The position numbers and the translations under genes are program-made. From Bactericera cockerelli (taxonomy: Eukaryota > Arthropoda > Insecta > Hemiptera > Triozidae), in NCBI GenBank assembly GCA_024516035.1, contig CM044964.1, positions 1,246,410 through 1,310,409 of the forward strand: a DNA stretch of 64,000 nucleotides. Reading direction: 5' to 3'. Below are positions 43,101-52,206 of the stretch, in pieces. Positions within the stretch are counted from its first letter, which is position 1. Every line of letters starts with the position of its first letter. A model generated the notes under the pieces. That model was not told where the DNA came from. It did no database searches and saw only the letters and a list, made by a program, of their open reading frames with translations.

Positions 43101-46100
43101 AAATCTTTCACCGAAATTACAATTTTTATTAAAAAAAAAAAAAAATTACAAAATTTCCAGGTCATTGCCCTCGGCTGTCTCGTGATCCCGATTGTCATGT
43201 TTGTCCTGTTTGCCCTCGTGGTGCCTGAGACCCCGATTTACCTTATGAAGATTCACGAGCACAAAAAAGCCGAGTCTTCGCTGAGATTCTACCGTGGTGA
43301 GTTGAGATAGGGCGATGGTCCGCATGCTGAAGATCCTGGGTTCGATTCCCGACTGGGGCAATTTTTTTTCAAGCCGAGACTTCTTTCTCATTTAACATCA
43401 TACTTGTTCTTATTGTTGTTGTAACGGCCTGGGCATTAATTCTGTTATCTTCTAATAGGTTTTAATCTACCAGCCTCCGCTCCGTGGCGTAATGGTTGTG
43501 TGATTGTGTCTACTACCCGTAGTCCATAGATCCCGAGTTCGAATCCCGGTTGGGGCATACTTTTCGTCGAAAATTCTGACTCGTGAGGCTGGCATTTCCG
43601 GCCCTACCCAGGCTGGTTGAGGTTAATGTGGGTAGCTGGTATGATTCCTAGCGAATGGAGGGTAAAACCCCCGTCCTGATCCAGGACGTTAAACCAAAGA
43701 AATTTAACCCTAGTTTTTTGGCATTGGTAGGCAAAACCATTCCATACACCTATATCCCAATCCCAAGTTATATCGCCGAGAGAAGAAAAAAAAAAAAAAA
43801 AAATACAATGATTTTTTTTTTAAAAAATATTCTAATAATTTCTGTTTGAAATCTTTTTAAAATCATGTTAAATATTCTGGATTGCCGAAACTTGGTAGTC
43901 CAGTGACGTAGTTGTCACCCGGCCTTATATATACTTATTCTTCTTAACAATCACTGAAACTGACGTTACTAAAATTTGCCATACTGGGGACTCGATTCAT
44001 CAACTTCGGGGTTCTGAGTCCACCATATGGATCGAGGAATTTCACCACTCTCGGTAACCTAGTTAGCCAGTAACTTGAAAGCAATCTGACACTTGAACTT
44101 GTCAAGTAAAGTAAACGTTATGACGCGTATTTTTTAGTAGATAGTATCGATTATTATTATTATTATTATTTTTATTAATTATTATTATTAATACTATCAT
44201 ATTTTTTCCAATATAATATCAACAGGAGCAGAAGCTATGTGCAGGGATTATACATAATTATCTCTTCCACCCAATAGTTGGGTGGAAGAGATTGTCATAG
44301 GCAATAACCCCGCCCTTTAGTTAGGTGACATAAAAATATTAAATATAAACATATTTAATATTTATATTTTTTATATTGTTTCTATTTTTATATAATAATT
44401 ATTTGTACTGTACATAATATATGTCTTTTTATATCTAATAAAGAGTTTAATAATAATAACAATACTTTCTTTGAAGTCTGGCTGGGGGACATTAAACAGG
44501 AAGAAGACGATTGTCTCGCTAGAATACTATAAATATTTCCGGCCCTACCAGGTCGGTTCAGAGTGGGTAGCTGGTACAACTCCCATGGAGGGTAAAACCC
44601 CCCGTCCGGAATAACTCAAATCAGGACGTTGAAATCAAATAGAACCAATGGACATGAAAAAGACCTAGACATTGATATTGGATCTGCGCGTCCATATACA
44701 TAGTTCTCTCACCACGGGGATTAGGTATCTCTGCCTATTATTATTATGAAATGCTTTATTAGACACAAAGACATATATGTGTACAACTGTACAGTACAAA
44801 TAATTATTATATAAATATAATTATGTAAAAAAATTGAAACAATATAATTATTTAACTTGTTGAATCAAGTTTTATTCACAAATGACGTCATAGAATATAT
44901 ACAAATACATACAAAGATATTGAAATGAATAAAACAAAACTTGATCAAGGGCGGTGCTAATGCCAACGGTATTCTCTTCATCAATAAAATGGAAATAAAT
45001 AAATAAATACATTTGTCCTAACTAAAGGGCGGGGTTATTGCCCATGGCAATCTCTTCCATGCAACCCAAAGCCTATCTTACGGACACGAAATTATATTAA
45101 CTGTTATTTAGACCGACATTCCTCTCAAATCATGCCGCCACTTGTTGTCCCTGCAATCTCTTATCAGCAGAAAAAAACTCATTAGTCCCACGAGGTTCGA
45201 GCACTCTACAAACAATCAATAATGGATAACTGAAATCTCATTTACATTAAACTCAAATGAGACATCAGCAAAAAAAAACCCATCGCGATAGACGCCACAT
45301 AGTGACACTTTGACGCCAAACTGACACAATGAGATCCGGGGTAGATAAGGCAACTAGACAATCGAACGAAAGATAACAAGGATCACGACACGTATCGATC
45401 CTTGTCACCAAATCCACTTGATACAAACTTATTCATTAGGAAAAATACAAACATAACTCATAAGGATATTCACTGAAGAAATATGGGTATAGGATTATAG
45501 GCGATATAGAACGTATTGAATCCGCTTGTGATATGGAAATATAAGTTTTTTATTAGACAGTTATATTCTCAAATTGAGAATAGTTTACAGTACAATAAAT
45601 TGAGGATAGTTTTTTTTCGCACCTTTCGTTATAAATTTTGACCCCCCCCCCCCCCCCCCCCCCGAAATGGTCCATAAAACATATCATTAAAATATTTACA
45701 TACTTTTTTTAATTACCATGTATTTAGGAAACTCAAACATATAAAATGGCCTAATCAGTAGTTTAAATAAATATTTCCCCACCTGATCACTACCAATTAA
45801 ATACCCCCACCTCTTCAATACCAATTCTAATCTGTCCCGGTAGCTCAGTGGTAAAGGCGCACTCTGTGAATCCAGAGATTCCAGAGGTCGTGTGTTCGAA
45901 ACCCAGCCGGGACATGACAAGTTATCCTCCCATTTGTAATTTTTACCACTTAATAATAATATGTATAATAACAAAAGCCGACAAAAAAGAAAAAAAAAAA
46001 GCTCAGTGGTAAAGGCGGCACTCTGTGAATCCACAGATTCCAGAGGTTGCGGGTTCGACACCCAGCCGGGACATGATAAGTTATCCTCCCATTTGTAATT

Positions 46101-47264
46101 TTCACCACTGAATAATAATATGTCTCGGGCTTACTGCTGGAATAATGGGACTTTAATAGTCCTAATCGGGCAGTATAAATAAGACGATATTATAATTATG
46201 ATTATTATATATTTCTTAACAAGTTGAGCGCCGCAGGACCCCATGGGGGCTTTTTCTATATTATCAACTGATACCTAAACCCACATGGGGGCTTTAAAGT
46301 ATGACTTCAGTTTATGTACACTAAGCCCCTATGGGGTGTTGTATCAATGTATATTGCTTATGAAAATTATTGCCATAAATTGCTTAATAACATGATGGTC
46401 TTGAATTTGAGCGCAATTTAAAATTAGAGAGAAATAGGGTGATTAATTGAAATGGACAATAGTTTGCTTGGCAGATCAAAAGTTATACCTTAAATATGGT
46501 GCTCAAACGTGTTTAACCTCTTCACTCCCCAGGTTCAAAATACGACGTGGCGTACGAGCTGACATCATCCAGAAAGAAATCGACGCGTCCGAGCGTAAGA
46601 AGGCAACGTTCAGCGACCTCGTTCACTTCCCGTGCCAACATGAGAGCCCTATCATCTCCCTGGGCCCTCATGGTCTTCCAGCAGTTCTCGGGAATCAACG
46701 CCGTCATCTTCTACTCCAACAACATCTTCAAGTCCGCCGGGAGCACTCTGGACCCACCGTCAGCGCCATCATCGTCGGAATTGTCCAATGCATCATCACC
46801 GCCATCTCCACTGTCCTCGTGGACAAAGCGGTCGTCGCATCCTCCTCCTCATTTCTGATTTTGTCATGGCCGTCTGCCTCGGCGTCCCTAGGATTCTACT
46901 TCTACCTCAAAGAGCAGGGATCGGACGTGTCCAACATCGCCCTTGTGCCCCTTCTCTCGTCATCTCGTTCATCGTTGTGTTCAGTTTGGGCTACGGTCCC
47001 ATTCCTTGGATGATGGTGGGCGAGCTCTTCTCGCCGGAAGTGAAAGGCAACGCGACAGGCATCGCTGTGGGTCTCAACTGGACGTCCGTGTTCATCGTCA
47101 CCCTCTGCTTTGGCTTTCTCAGCAGCACCTTCGGCTCGGCTGCCACCTTCTGGATCTTCGCCGTCATCTGTCTGGTGGGAACCTTCTTCACGTTCACTCT
47201 GGTGCCCGAGACAAAGGGCAAGACGCTGCCGCAGATTCAGAGGGAGCTGGCGGGGAACAAGTAG
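40002..47264 (+). CDS. MFS sugar transporter, facilitated trehalose transporter (Tret1) family, six exons
   Basis: Coding exons: 40002-40113, 40783-40953, 41321-41521, 42456-42535, 43161-43296 and 46533-47264, about 477 residues. All introns are GT-AG and phases agree across every junction. Motifs of the SLC2/Tret family in order: [12 protein letters not shown] (TM2-3 loop), [18 protein letters not shown] after TM6, [13 protein letters not shown] (TM7), [18 protein letters not shown] (TM10) and PETKGKTL at the C-terminus. Length and twelve-TM layout fit. The product should move trehalose or another sugar across the plasma membrane by facilitated diffusion; exact substrate is inference. The start is ATG in GTCGCCATGG, a strong context. 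The last exon has several single-base indels. Confidence 0.88.
40505..40577 (-). repeat. S3 SINE head in intron 1
   Basis: The reverse complement reads GACCTCAGTAGCTTGATCGA, TAAGGCGGCGGACTTGTAAC, GGTTCAAGTCGC. Confidence 0.8.
40783..40953 (+). CDS. Sugar transporter, second coding exon
   Basis: Acceptor TTTCAG to 40782, donor GTAAGT from 40954, phase 1 at both ends. Encodes TM1 ([16 protein letters not shown]) and TM2 ([19 protein letters not shown]). Confidence 0.88.
40968..41265 (+). repeat. S10 SINE and S6 3' half in intron 2
   Basis: S10 at 40968-41090: GTGGTGAGTTGAGATAGGG, GTCCGCATGCTGAAGATCC, box B GGGTTCGCTTCCCG, then TTTCAAGCCGAGACTTC. S6 3' half at 41093-41265: TGGGTAACCATTCAAATTCG, ACTCAGGCTGGTGAGG, GTTGAAAGCGACGTTAAAAC. 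The S10 head starts 15 bases after the exon 2 donor. Confidence 0.75.
41321..41521 (+). CDS. Sugar transporter, third coding exon
   Basis: Acceptor ACACCAG, donor GTAAGT from 41522, phase 1. Encodes the ADKFGRKPV loop, TM3, TM4 ([20 protein letters not shown]) and SSIR. Decayed copies of its last bases and donor occur in the following intron. Confidence 0.9.
41522..42345 (+). repeat. Tandem decayed duplicates of exon 3 end plus donor, in intron 3
   Basis: The exon phrase TGAAATCGCTGAGAGTTCTA with GGGGTAAGTTGGG recurs as GATGAAATCGCTGAGAG (41935), GAGGAAATCGCTGATAG (42054) and GAGGAAATTGCTGACAG (42262). Each is followed by a GGTAA(G/A) donor-like word. GGTAAGATGTG and GGTAAGTTACACC recur between. 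About three to four units are present. An S1 SINE (41675-41915) is inserted in the array. Confidence 0.8.
41675..41915 (+). repeat. S1 SINE without head
   Basis: CCGGCCCTACCCAGGCTGGG, GGTAGCTGGTACGATTCCCA, AAAACCCCCGTCCTAATC, TGAGGTTGAACAACGTTGAC and an AAAGAAGAA end. It starts inside the core domain. Confidence 0.8.
42365..42430 (-). repeat. S9 SINE fragment
   Basis: CGCTGCTCACATTAAAGCAG and TTTCCTCACGAGGTATGAGT, 25 bases before the exon 4 acceptor. Confidence 0.65.
42456..42535 (+). CDS. Sugar transporter, fourth coding exon
   Basis: Acceptor TTTCCCAG, donor GTAAGG, enters in phase 1 and leaves in phase 0. Encodes TM5 ([19 protein letters not shown]). An S2 SINE begins within six bases of the donor. 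Confidence 0.88.
42541..42720 (+). repeat. S2 SINE at the exon 4 donor
   Basis: ACTGGTAGTCAAGTGGG starts at 42541, six bases into the intron. CCACCCAGTGCATGAATTTT, GTTTGTGACCACATAATAAT and an ATT-rich tail follow. Bases 42721-43160 hold nothing else recognised. Confidence 0.8.
43161..43296 (+). CDS. Sugar transporter, fifth coding exon
   Basis: Acceptor TTTCCAG, donor GTGAGT from 43297, phase 1. Encodes TM6 and the PETPIYLM motif, ending in LRFYR. The donor bases are shared with an S10 SINE copy. Confidence 0.88.
43294..43425 (+). repeat. S10 SINE coincident with the exon 5 donor
   Basis: GTGGTGAGTTGAGATAGGG at 43294 is identical to the S10 copy at 40968. Here its third to ninth bases are the splice donor GTGAGT and its first three are the last bases of the exon. 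Body identical to copy 1 (TTTCAAGCCGAGACTTC, CTCATTTAACATCATAC). Confidence 0.8.
43480..43700 (+). repeat. S1 SINE
   Basis: CTCCGTGGCGTAATGGTTG, box B GAGTTCGAATCCCGGTTGG, the core CCAGGCTGGTTGAGGTTAAT and GGAGGGTAAAACCCCCGTCC. Bases 43701-44264 show only poly-A, ATT repeats and anonymous sequence. Confidence 0.85.
44262..44735 (+). repeat. S7 LINE tail then S1 SINE fragment
   Basis: S7: GTTGGGTGGAAGAGATTGTC to an AATAAAG end (44278-44460). A reversed copy of its first bases sits directly in front, making a 13-bp palindrome (CTCTTCCACCCAA/TTGGGTGGAAGAG). S1 core and tail: 44535-44735 with GGTAAAACCCCCCGTCC. Confidence 0.7.
44750..45070 (-). repeat. Two S7-type LINE tails in a row
   Basis: GGGCGGTGCTAATGCCAACG with TCTCTTCATCA (about 44946-44985) is a variant. 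GGGCGGGGTTATTGCCCATG with GGCAATCTCTTCCATGCAAC (45027-45066) is the standard form. Both are preceded by AT-rich sequence with TTTATT ends. Bases 45071-45640 show nothing recognised. Confidence 0.65.
45643..45663 (+). repeat. Poly-C run
   Basis: About 21 consecutive C, unusual in this AT-rich sequence. Confidence 0.9.
45833..46195 (+). repeat. S5 SINE, two head-to-tail copies
   Basis: Copy 1 from 45833: TGTCCCGGTAGCTCAGTGGT, box B GTGTTCGAAACCC, ATCCTCCCATTTGTAATTTT. Copy 2 head from 45999 (GCTCAGTGGTAAAGGCGGCA) lacks the first tRNA bases and is preceded by CCGACAAAAAAGAAAAAAAA. It carries the full tail to GGGCAGTATAAATAAGACGA. Confidence 0.8.
46230..46335. repeat. Three related CCCATGGGGGCTTT words, two inverted
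   Basis: ACCCCATGGGGGCTTT at about 46238, CCCACATGGGGGCTTTAAAG at about 46280, and the inverted form AAGCCCCTATGGGGT at about 46323. The first and last can pair as a 15-base stem with an 80-base loop. Confidence 0.5.
46533..47264 (+). CDS. Sugar transporter, last exon, with frameshifts
   Basis: Acceptor CTCCCCAG to 46532; stop TAG 47262-47264. Family residues are found in all three frames between 46555 and about 46985, which shows at least seven single-base losses or gains, for example after GAGCTG near 46560, at CTTCCCGTG near 46627, at GGGCCCTCATGG near 46665, and at GCGGTCGTCG near 46828. From about 46990 to the stop one frame runs clean through TM10-TM12. Many changes are in short homopolymers. 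Either sequence errors or very recent gene decay would explain this. Confidence 0.8.
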
Positions 47265-47925
47265 GGAGGGTCTCTTGCGGAGTTATTTTGAAACGTCCGA
47301 TTGGTTCTGAAACAAAAAAATTACTTTAAAAATCCTGGCTGATCAAGCTCCCTTGAGGGTACTTGATAAGTGGGTAAATTTCCAGTGCTTATGTTTTCAA
47401 ATCCAAATGTAGACTGACTATACTTTTCTTCATTACTCTATTAAAAATAGAAAGGAGAAAACGGTCAAAGGAAGAAATCATGCTTTTCGAGGTAATTAGG
47501 TATTTAAAAACAGTCGGGACCACATCTGGAATTGGATATCTTATCTCAATAGAATTTATCTACGAATGAAGAAGATCTTCAAATAAGAACACCATATATA
47601 AAAAAGGCAATGTAATACAAAAAAGTCATGGGGAAAATAGTTGATCGCACATAAAAATAGGTAGTGTTATCTTTATTTATTATACAAATTCAGAAATGTG
47701 TTTAAAAAGGCTTTAATTTTATAGTTTTAAACCTTTATGTACATATCTACTTTTTGGGTGTCTATTCCACAAAAGATGTTCGGCACAAAGTCATATGGAC
47801 GTTGAAATTAGAATTTTAGAACATACATAGATTATTTTTACAAATAAATAGTCAGGTAAATAATATTATACACAAGATTGATCGTAAATTTCAAACTTAA
47901 TTACTGTGAGATTTCAATAAAGAGA
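47265..47925 (+). other. Putative 3' UTR of the sugar transporter
   Basis: No repeats recognised between the stop at 47264 and an AATAAA at 47916-47921. The end is a guess. Confidence 0.35.
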
Positions 47926-48224
47926 GTTATAAAACTGTCCATCCCCTGAAACCTACCTAAACATTCCAAACAAACAATTCGGGGTTCGTATCCCACGCAA
48001 GTAGATTTTTTTACCTGTTAATTTATCTAATTATCTACTTAAGAATTGCGAATTTTTTTTTAAATACTCTCAAAATGTGACATTTATTTTACCTGTATTC
48101 CAAATATTTTCGGGAATTTATTTATTTTTAATTGTAAATAAATATTACCATGTAAATTACGTATTTATATTCAATCACAAGTTTTGCTTATTCTTTTTTT
48201 CAATGTGTACTTTTGATAATCCAC

Positions 48225-48900
48225 GCGCTAGTGTGCTAATCCAGGTAGCGAAGGGTTGATTCGAATAAACTGGGTGGGCCAGTAGGGAGACAGAAAAATT
48301 TCTGTTGACCGATGTGTTGTTGTTTAAGTGTTTTTCTATTTTGGTTCATGGGGTGAAAAAGTTATAAATAAAGGAACGCAGCACATTAGAAAAGGCCCGC
48401 AGAAATAATATACTAATAATACTCTTTAGTGGAAGGTAACCACCAGGCGAGGTTAATGCTCAAAGCATTTTCTACCACATGACCCTCAGAGTCTTATTAT
48501 GTGGTCACAAGCTCAAATCAATGAGGAAGAAATCATACATTTAGTGGTAGGTATTTTTTTTTTTTTTTTTTTCATTATAAGATGCTTGTTCCAGAATGTT
48601 ATATCACTTTCTATTATTTCCGATAGTCATGAAACAAACTGTAACGCTTGGTCTGTGTTGTAGCATTTCCATCGCAGTTATAAGGCCACTTCTGATGGGC
48701 CAAGTGAACACAATACTTCCAATTAGGATCTGGTATCCAGGTAGCGTAGAGATTCTTTTGTTCAAATCCACCCAGTGCATGAATTTTCCCTAATGAATTT
48801 GATTTTGTGACCACATAATAATAAGACTCTGAGGTTAAGTGGTAAAAAATGCTGTAAGCTTTAACCTCGCCTGTGGATACCTTCCACTAAAGATGTTAAT
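48225..48900. repeat. S2 and S4 SINE fragments
   Basis: A decayed S2 head at 48225-48290 (CTAATCCAGGTAGCGAAGGG); S2 tail reversed at 48422-48530 (TTTAGTGGAAGGTAACCACC); S4 reversed at about 48615-48730 (CATGAAACAAACTGTA, CTTCTGATGGGCCAAG); and S2 body at 48735-48890 (ATCCAGGTAGCGTAGAG to TACCTTCCACTAAAGATG). Confidence 0.65.
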
Positions 48901-49049
48901 TTATTATGTTTGCAAAGCCACGTTTTGCTTTGATTACTGTGCGGCAAAAGTTCACGATAAGTAGGGAGGTATTAATTACATAATAATATAATACAAAGTC
49001 CTAACCTTGCTGACATTGCTTAACTTGAAAGAATAATTGCGAAGACTCT

Positions 49050-49230
49050 CACTTCATGATGTAAACGCGTTATTATACTGCCTGATTAGGATTAAGTCCA
49101 ATTATTCCATCAGTAAGTCCAAGACGTATTATTATGTAGATAAAAATTAGAATGGAGTAACTTGTCATGTATGATGTTTGAACCCACTCTGGTTCACAAT
49201 GACATTTACATGAGCTACCGGTACAGACAT
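49050..49230 (-). repeat. S5 SINE, decayed
   Basis: The reverse complement reads ACCGGTAGCTCATGTAAAT, then GAGTGGGTTCAAACATC, TTACTCCATTCTAATTTTTA and a tail with GGACTTACTGATGG. Bases 49231-49784 show nothing recognised. Confidence 0.6.
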
Positions 49231-49784
49231 TTCCCAAACTCCCTTACAACTGTCACAACGCTCATGGAACTTTTAATTAGTTCAATAGTGTACGGTTAAA
49301 GGAGATTCACTAAAAGTCTTTTAAAATCTCTCTCTCTCTTAAATTAACCAGGAACCTTGTAATATAAAATTTCTATTTATTGACACATATTCTGACAATA
49401 ATTATGTAAATTATAAGATTCAACTTTAAAATCGCAAACGACTGTTCGAATCTCTGTTGGCATCAAACGTCTGAAACTCAAGGTTCACAAAGTGTATAAC
49501 AATTATACAAAATTAAAGAGTAATAACTATTGAAAGAGTATGTAAAACGAAAAATTAAGAAGAAATAAACAACAAAATGAGCAGTAGCCATCATTATTTT
49601 AAGCAACTCAAAATAATATTAGGTTGTTCTGTTAATATTTTAACTTCTATTTCAAATGTTCGTTTCACAGTGTTTTCATAGTTATTCAATAAAAATTACG
49701 AGTTTCTTAAAGATCAATAAAGTTAAGCACATCGAGAAATAATGACACATACATCATGGGTAGTTGAAACAAATTTATTGTGCC

Positions 49785-50005
49785 AGCGTCGATGACGCGT
49801 TGAATGTGCCAGTTCTTGTAAGATCACCGAAGTAAAGCAACGTCCAGCGAGGTGAAAAATTCGTGATTCTAGTATTCTTGCCAAACCCAGACTGGGTGAG
49901 GTTAATGTGGATAGCAAGGTTTATGAGTTTCCTTGGAATGGAGGGTAACACCTCCGTTATCATATGACCATGCAGTTGAAAGCGACGTTAAACTCATTTT
50001 TTTTA
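49785..50005 (+). repeat. S6 5S-derived SINE
   Basis: GCCAGCGTCGATGACGCGTT, GTTCTTGTAAGATCACCGAA, GTAAAGCAACGTCCAGCGAG, the core CCAGACTGGGTGAGGTTAAT, and GTTGAAAGCGACGTTAAACT with a T-rich end. Confidence 0.8.
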
Positions 50006-50489
50006 GTTTTAATATTGTTATCACAGTTAAATTTACTGAAGAAATTTGGTAACACTCGCGCTTAATGAGGTCCATGTCAGTGAATGGGACACCTACTCGC
50101 GTTAATAACACTTTGTTAATATTGTTTATACTTTTTACTATACGTCATATTCGTCTTTTCAGTGATTCTCCTCTTTCACTTTATCTATTCCCAAACTTAC
50201 TTCAATCTTGGGGTCAGAATATTTCAACCTCGTCCTCATTTTTAAGGTTCTTTGGCTACATCCCCAATACTTCCATTTCCACCGCCTTTACAGACTGCAT
50301 ACTTGCATAGTTGCGAACGTCAACCAAAAATAGATAACAAAAAGGAGTAAAATTGTTTTGTAGAACAACTGAAGACTGGAACTTAAGTACGCTGAATTTT
50401 TAAATAACTACCAAACTTTAAGAAATATTTTTAAATTTTTCAGTTTTCAGTACTTAATTTCAACACACTACGCATACACCATACACCAC

Positions 50490-50815
50490 ACACTGGACAC
50501 GGAAGGAGCCCAGAACAATGGCTCTGGGCGTCCAATAGGTTCACACCTACATCAATCCTTCCACCACCATGACATCAAACATGGACACGGAAAGTAAGTA
50601 CTGAAACCTAAAATAAAATTGTTTTTAACAAAAAAATACATAGAAGGCTGGGTGGAAGAGATTGCCAGAGCCAATATTTCCGCCCTTTAGGTATTAGGAC
50701 ATTATTGTTATTTTCTTTTTTTACTTATTTATTTTGTCATTTGTTTGTTTTTTCTTTTCTTAATTTTATACTGTTACCATTGTACTTTGTTCTCCTAATA
50801 AAGCTTGAAAAAAAA
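50490..50815 (+). repeat. S1 alternative tail and S7 LINE tail
   Basis: GGACACGGAAGGAGCCCAGA with TCTGGGCGTCCAATAGG at 50497-50570 (S1 variant tail). GCTGGGTGGAAGAGATTGCC to CTCCTAATAAAGCTTGAAAA at 50648-50815 (S7, with its poly-A). The S7 poly-A lies 50 bases before the next exon. Confidence 0.7.
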
Positions 50816-50863
50816 AATAATAAAAAAAAAAAAATACGTAACGAAACAATTATTTTTAATCAG

Positions 50864-51123
50864 AAACAACTTTCGACTAAACATGCTTCCCGGTGGACGC
50901 ACGCTGCTCAGGTACTCCTGTCTCTACCTGGTCCTACTCAAAGATCACACCCTTGGCATTGAGGAGGAAGACTGGAACGAACTTACCTTTGTCATGCTCA
51001 CGCTGAAGTGCATCTACAAGAAACTGGCCGCCTATGTGAAGAACAAGCCATGCCTCACCACGCCCATCTCGGTGGACAAAATGCGGCGCGTGTCGCAAGC
51101 TTCGGTGCGGTACCAGAATATCG
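50864..51123 (+). CDS. C2H2 zinc-finger gene, penultimate exon recognised
   Basis: Acceptor TTTTTAATCAG ends at 50863, donor GTGAGT from 51124. The frame is open across the exon; an ATG at 50883 could be a start, but the frame is also open back to the acceptor, so this may be an internal exon. It encodes about 80 residues: a helical block LLRYSCLYLVLLKDHTLGIE, then EEDWNELTFVMLTLKCIYKK, and a basic part with VDKMRRVSQASVRYQNI. High GC and third-position bias fit coding DNA. It leaves in phase 1, matching the exon at 54643. Protein family not recognised. Confidence 0.7.
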
Positions 51124-51136
51124 GTGAGTAATCGAT

Positions 51137-51138
<2 letters not shown>

Positions 51139-51180
<42 letters not shown>

Positions 51181-51470
51181 TGAGTGTTTCACAGCCTTTT
51201 TTTATTTCGTAGCCATGAAACAGGAGCTACTGTAGACGTTTGTGGTCTGTGTTGTAGCCTACCCATCCCGTAGTATGCCTCCTCTCTGATGGGCGAGAAG
51301 TGACACAATACTTCCCATATAGGTCCTGGTCAACACGAGCGCACCGGAAGGTATCCCTTACAAACAACTGTAACCAAATTTTGAATACAAATTTTGCTCG
51401 GCGCGAGGTTTCGAACTCGGGATCTTCCGCATGGCAAGCGAGTGCTTAACCACTGAGCTAATCGCGCGCT
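51139..51470 (-). repeat. S4 SINE with long A tail, next to the exon donor
   Basis: The T run 51140-51175 is the tail of a reversed S4 copy: GTAGCCATGAAACAGGAGCT, CTGATGGGCGAGAAGTGACA, CGAGGTTTCGAACTCGGGAT (box B) and ACCACTGAGCTAATCGCGCG (head). The tail begins 16 bases after the donor at 51124. Confidence 0.8.
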
Positions 51471-51657
51471 CTTAACAAACCATATTCCCAAACACTAGAA
51501 TGGGTGAGGGTTAGAGTCCAGATGTCTATTATCAGAGCTGTGTCAATAAGAATGAGGGGGATGAGGAAGAAAGTGCGGGGTGTTGGGTGTGAAGATGGGG
51601 CGGGAATGTTAATGTTTGAAAGATGCTAAAAAATGAAAAAAAATCCATATACGTATA

Positions 51658-52107
51658 GCGCGCGATTAGCTCAGTGGTTAAGCACTCGATTCCAGCGAGG
51701 TGAAGACTTCGAGATGCTGGCATTCCGGGCCACCCCAGGCTGGGTGAGGTTAATGTAGGTAGCAGGTTTGTGATTTTCCGACAAACGGAGTTTAACCATC
51801 CCGTCATGATATGACCAGGCAGTTAAAATTGATGTTAAACCCAAATTTAAAATAAATAAATTAAGCACTCGCTTATCATGCAAAAAGTCCCGGGTTCGAT
51901 ACCCCGAGCCGACAAAAAAATTGTAATCTAAATTTGGTTCCAGTTGTTTGTAAGGGATATCATCTGGTGCGCTTGTGTTGACCAAGCACCTAGTATTGTG
52001 TCACTTCTCGCCCACCAGAGGAGAGGCTTACTACGGGATGAGCAAGTTACAATACAGACCACAAGCGTAGCTCCTGTGTCATGGCTACGAAATAAACAAA
52101 TATAGCG
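51658..52107 (+). repeat. S4 SINE interrupted by a truncated S6 SINE
   Basis: Head GCGCGATTAGCTCAGTGGTT at 51660. A direct repeat TTAAGCACTCG at 51678-51688 and 51861-51871 flanks a 172-base S6 piece (CCAGCGAGGTGAAGACTTCG, CCCCAGGCTGGGTGAGGTTA, ending in AAATAAATAAA). The S4 continues with GTCCCGGGTTCGATACCCC and ends at CATGGCTACGAAATAAAC. Confidence 0.9.
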
Positions 52108-52206
52108 GGCTATGTATGGCTAGGTAGGAAATGCAGCAGCTGTGATGGGCACAGTGCCTCGTTCCTCAGACTTGGAAGGCATTTTTTATATTTTATAAAT
52201 TGTTAA

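Noticed and set aside
45643..45663. Poly-C run as a functional element
   Set aside because: Could equally be an assembly or base-calling artefact; nothing around it gives a function.
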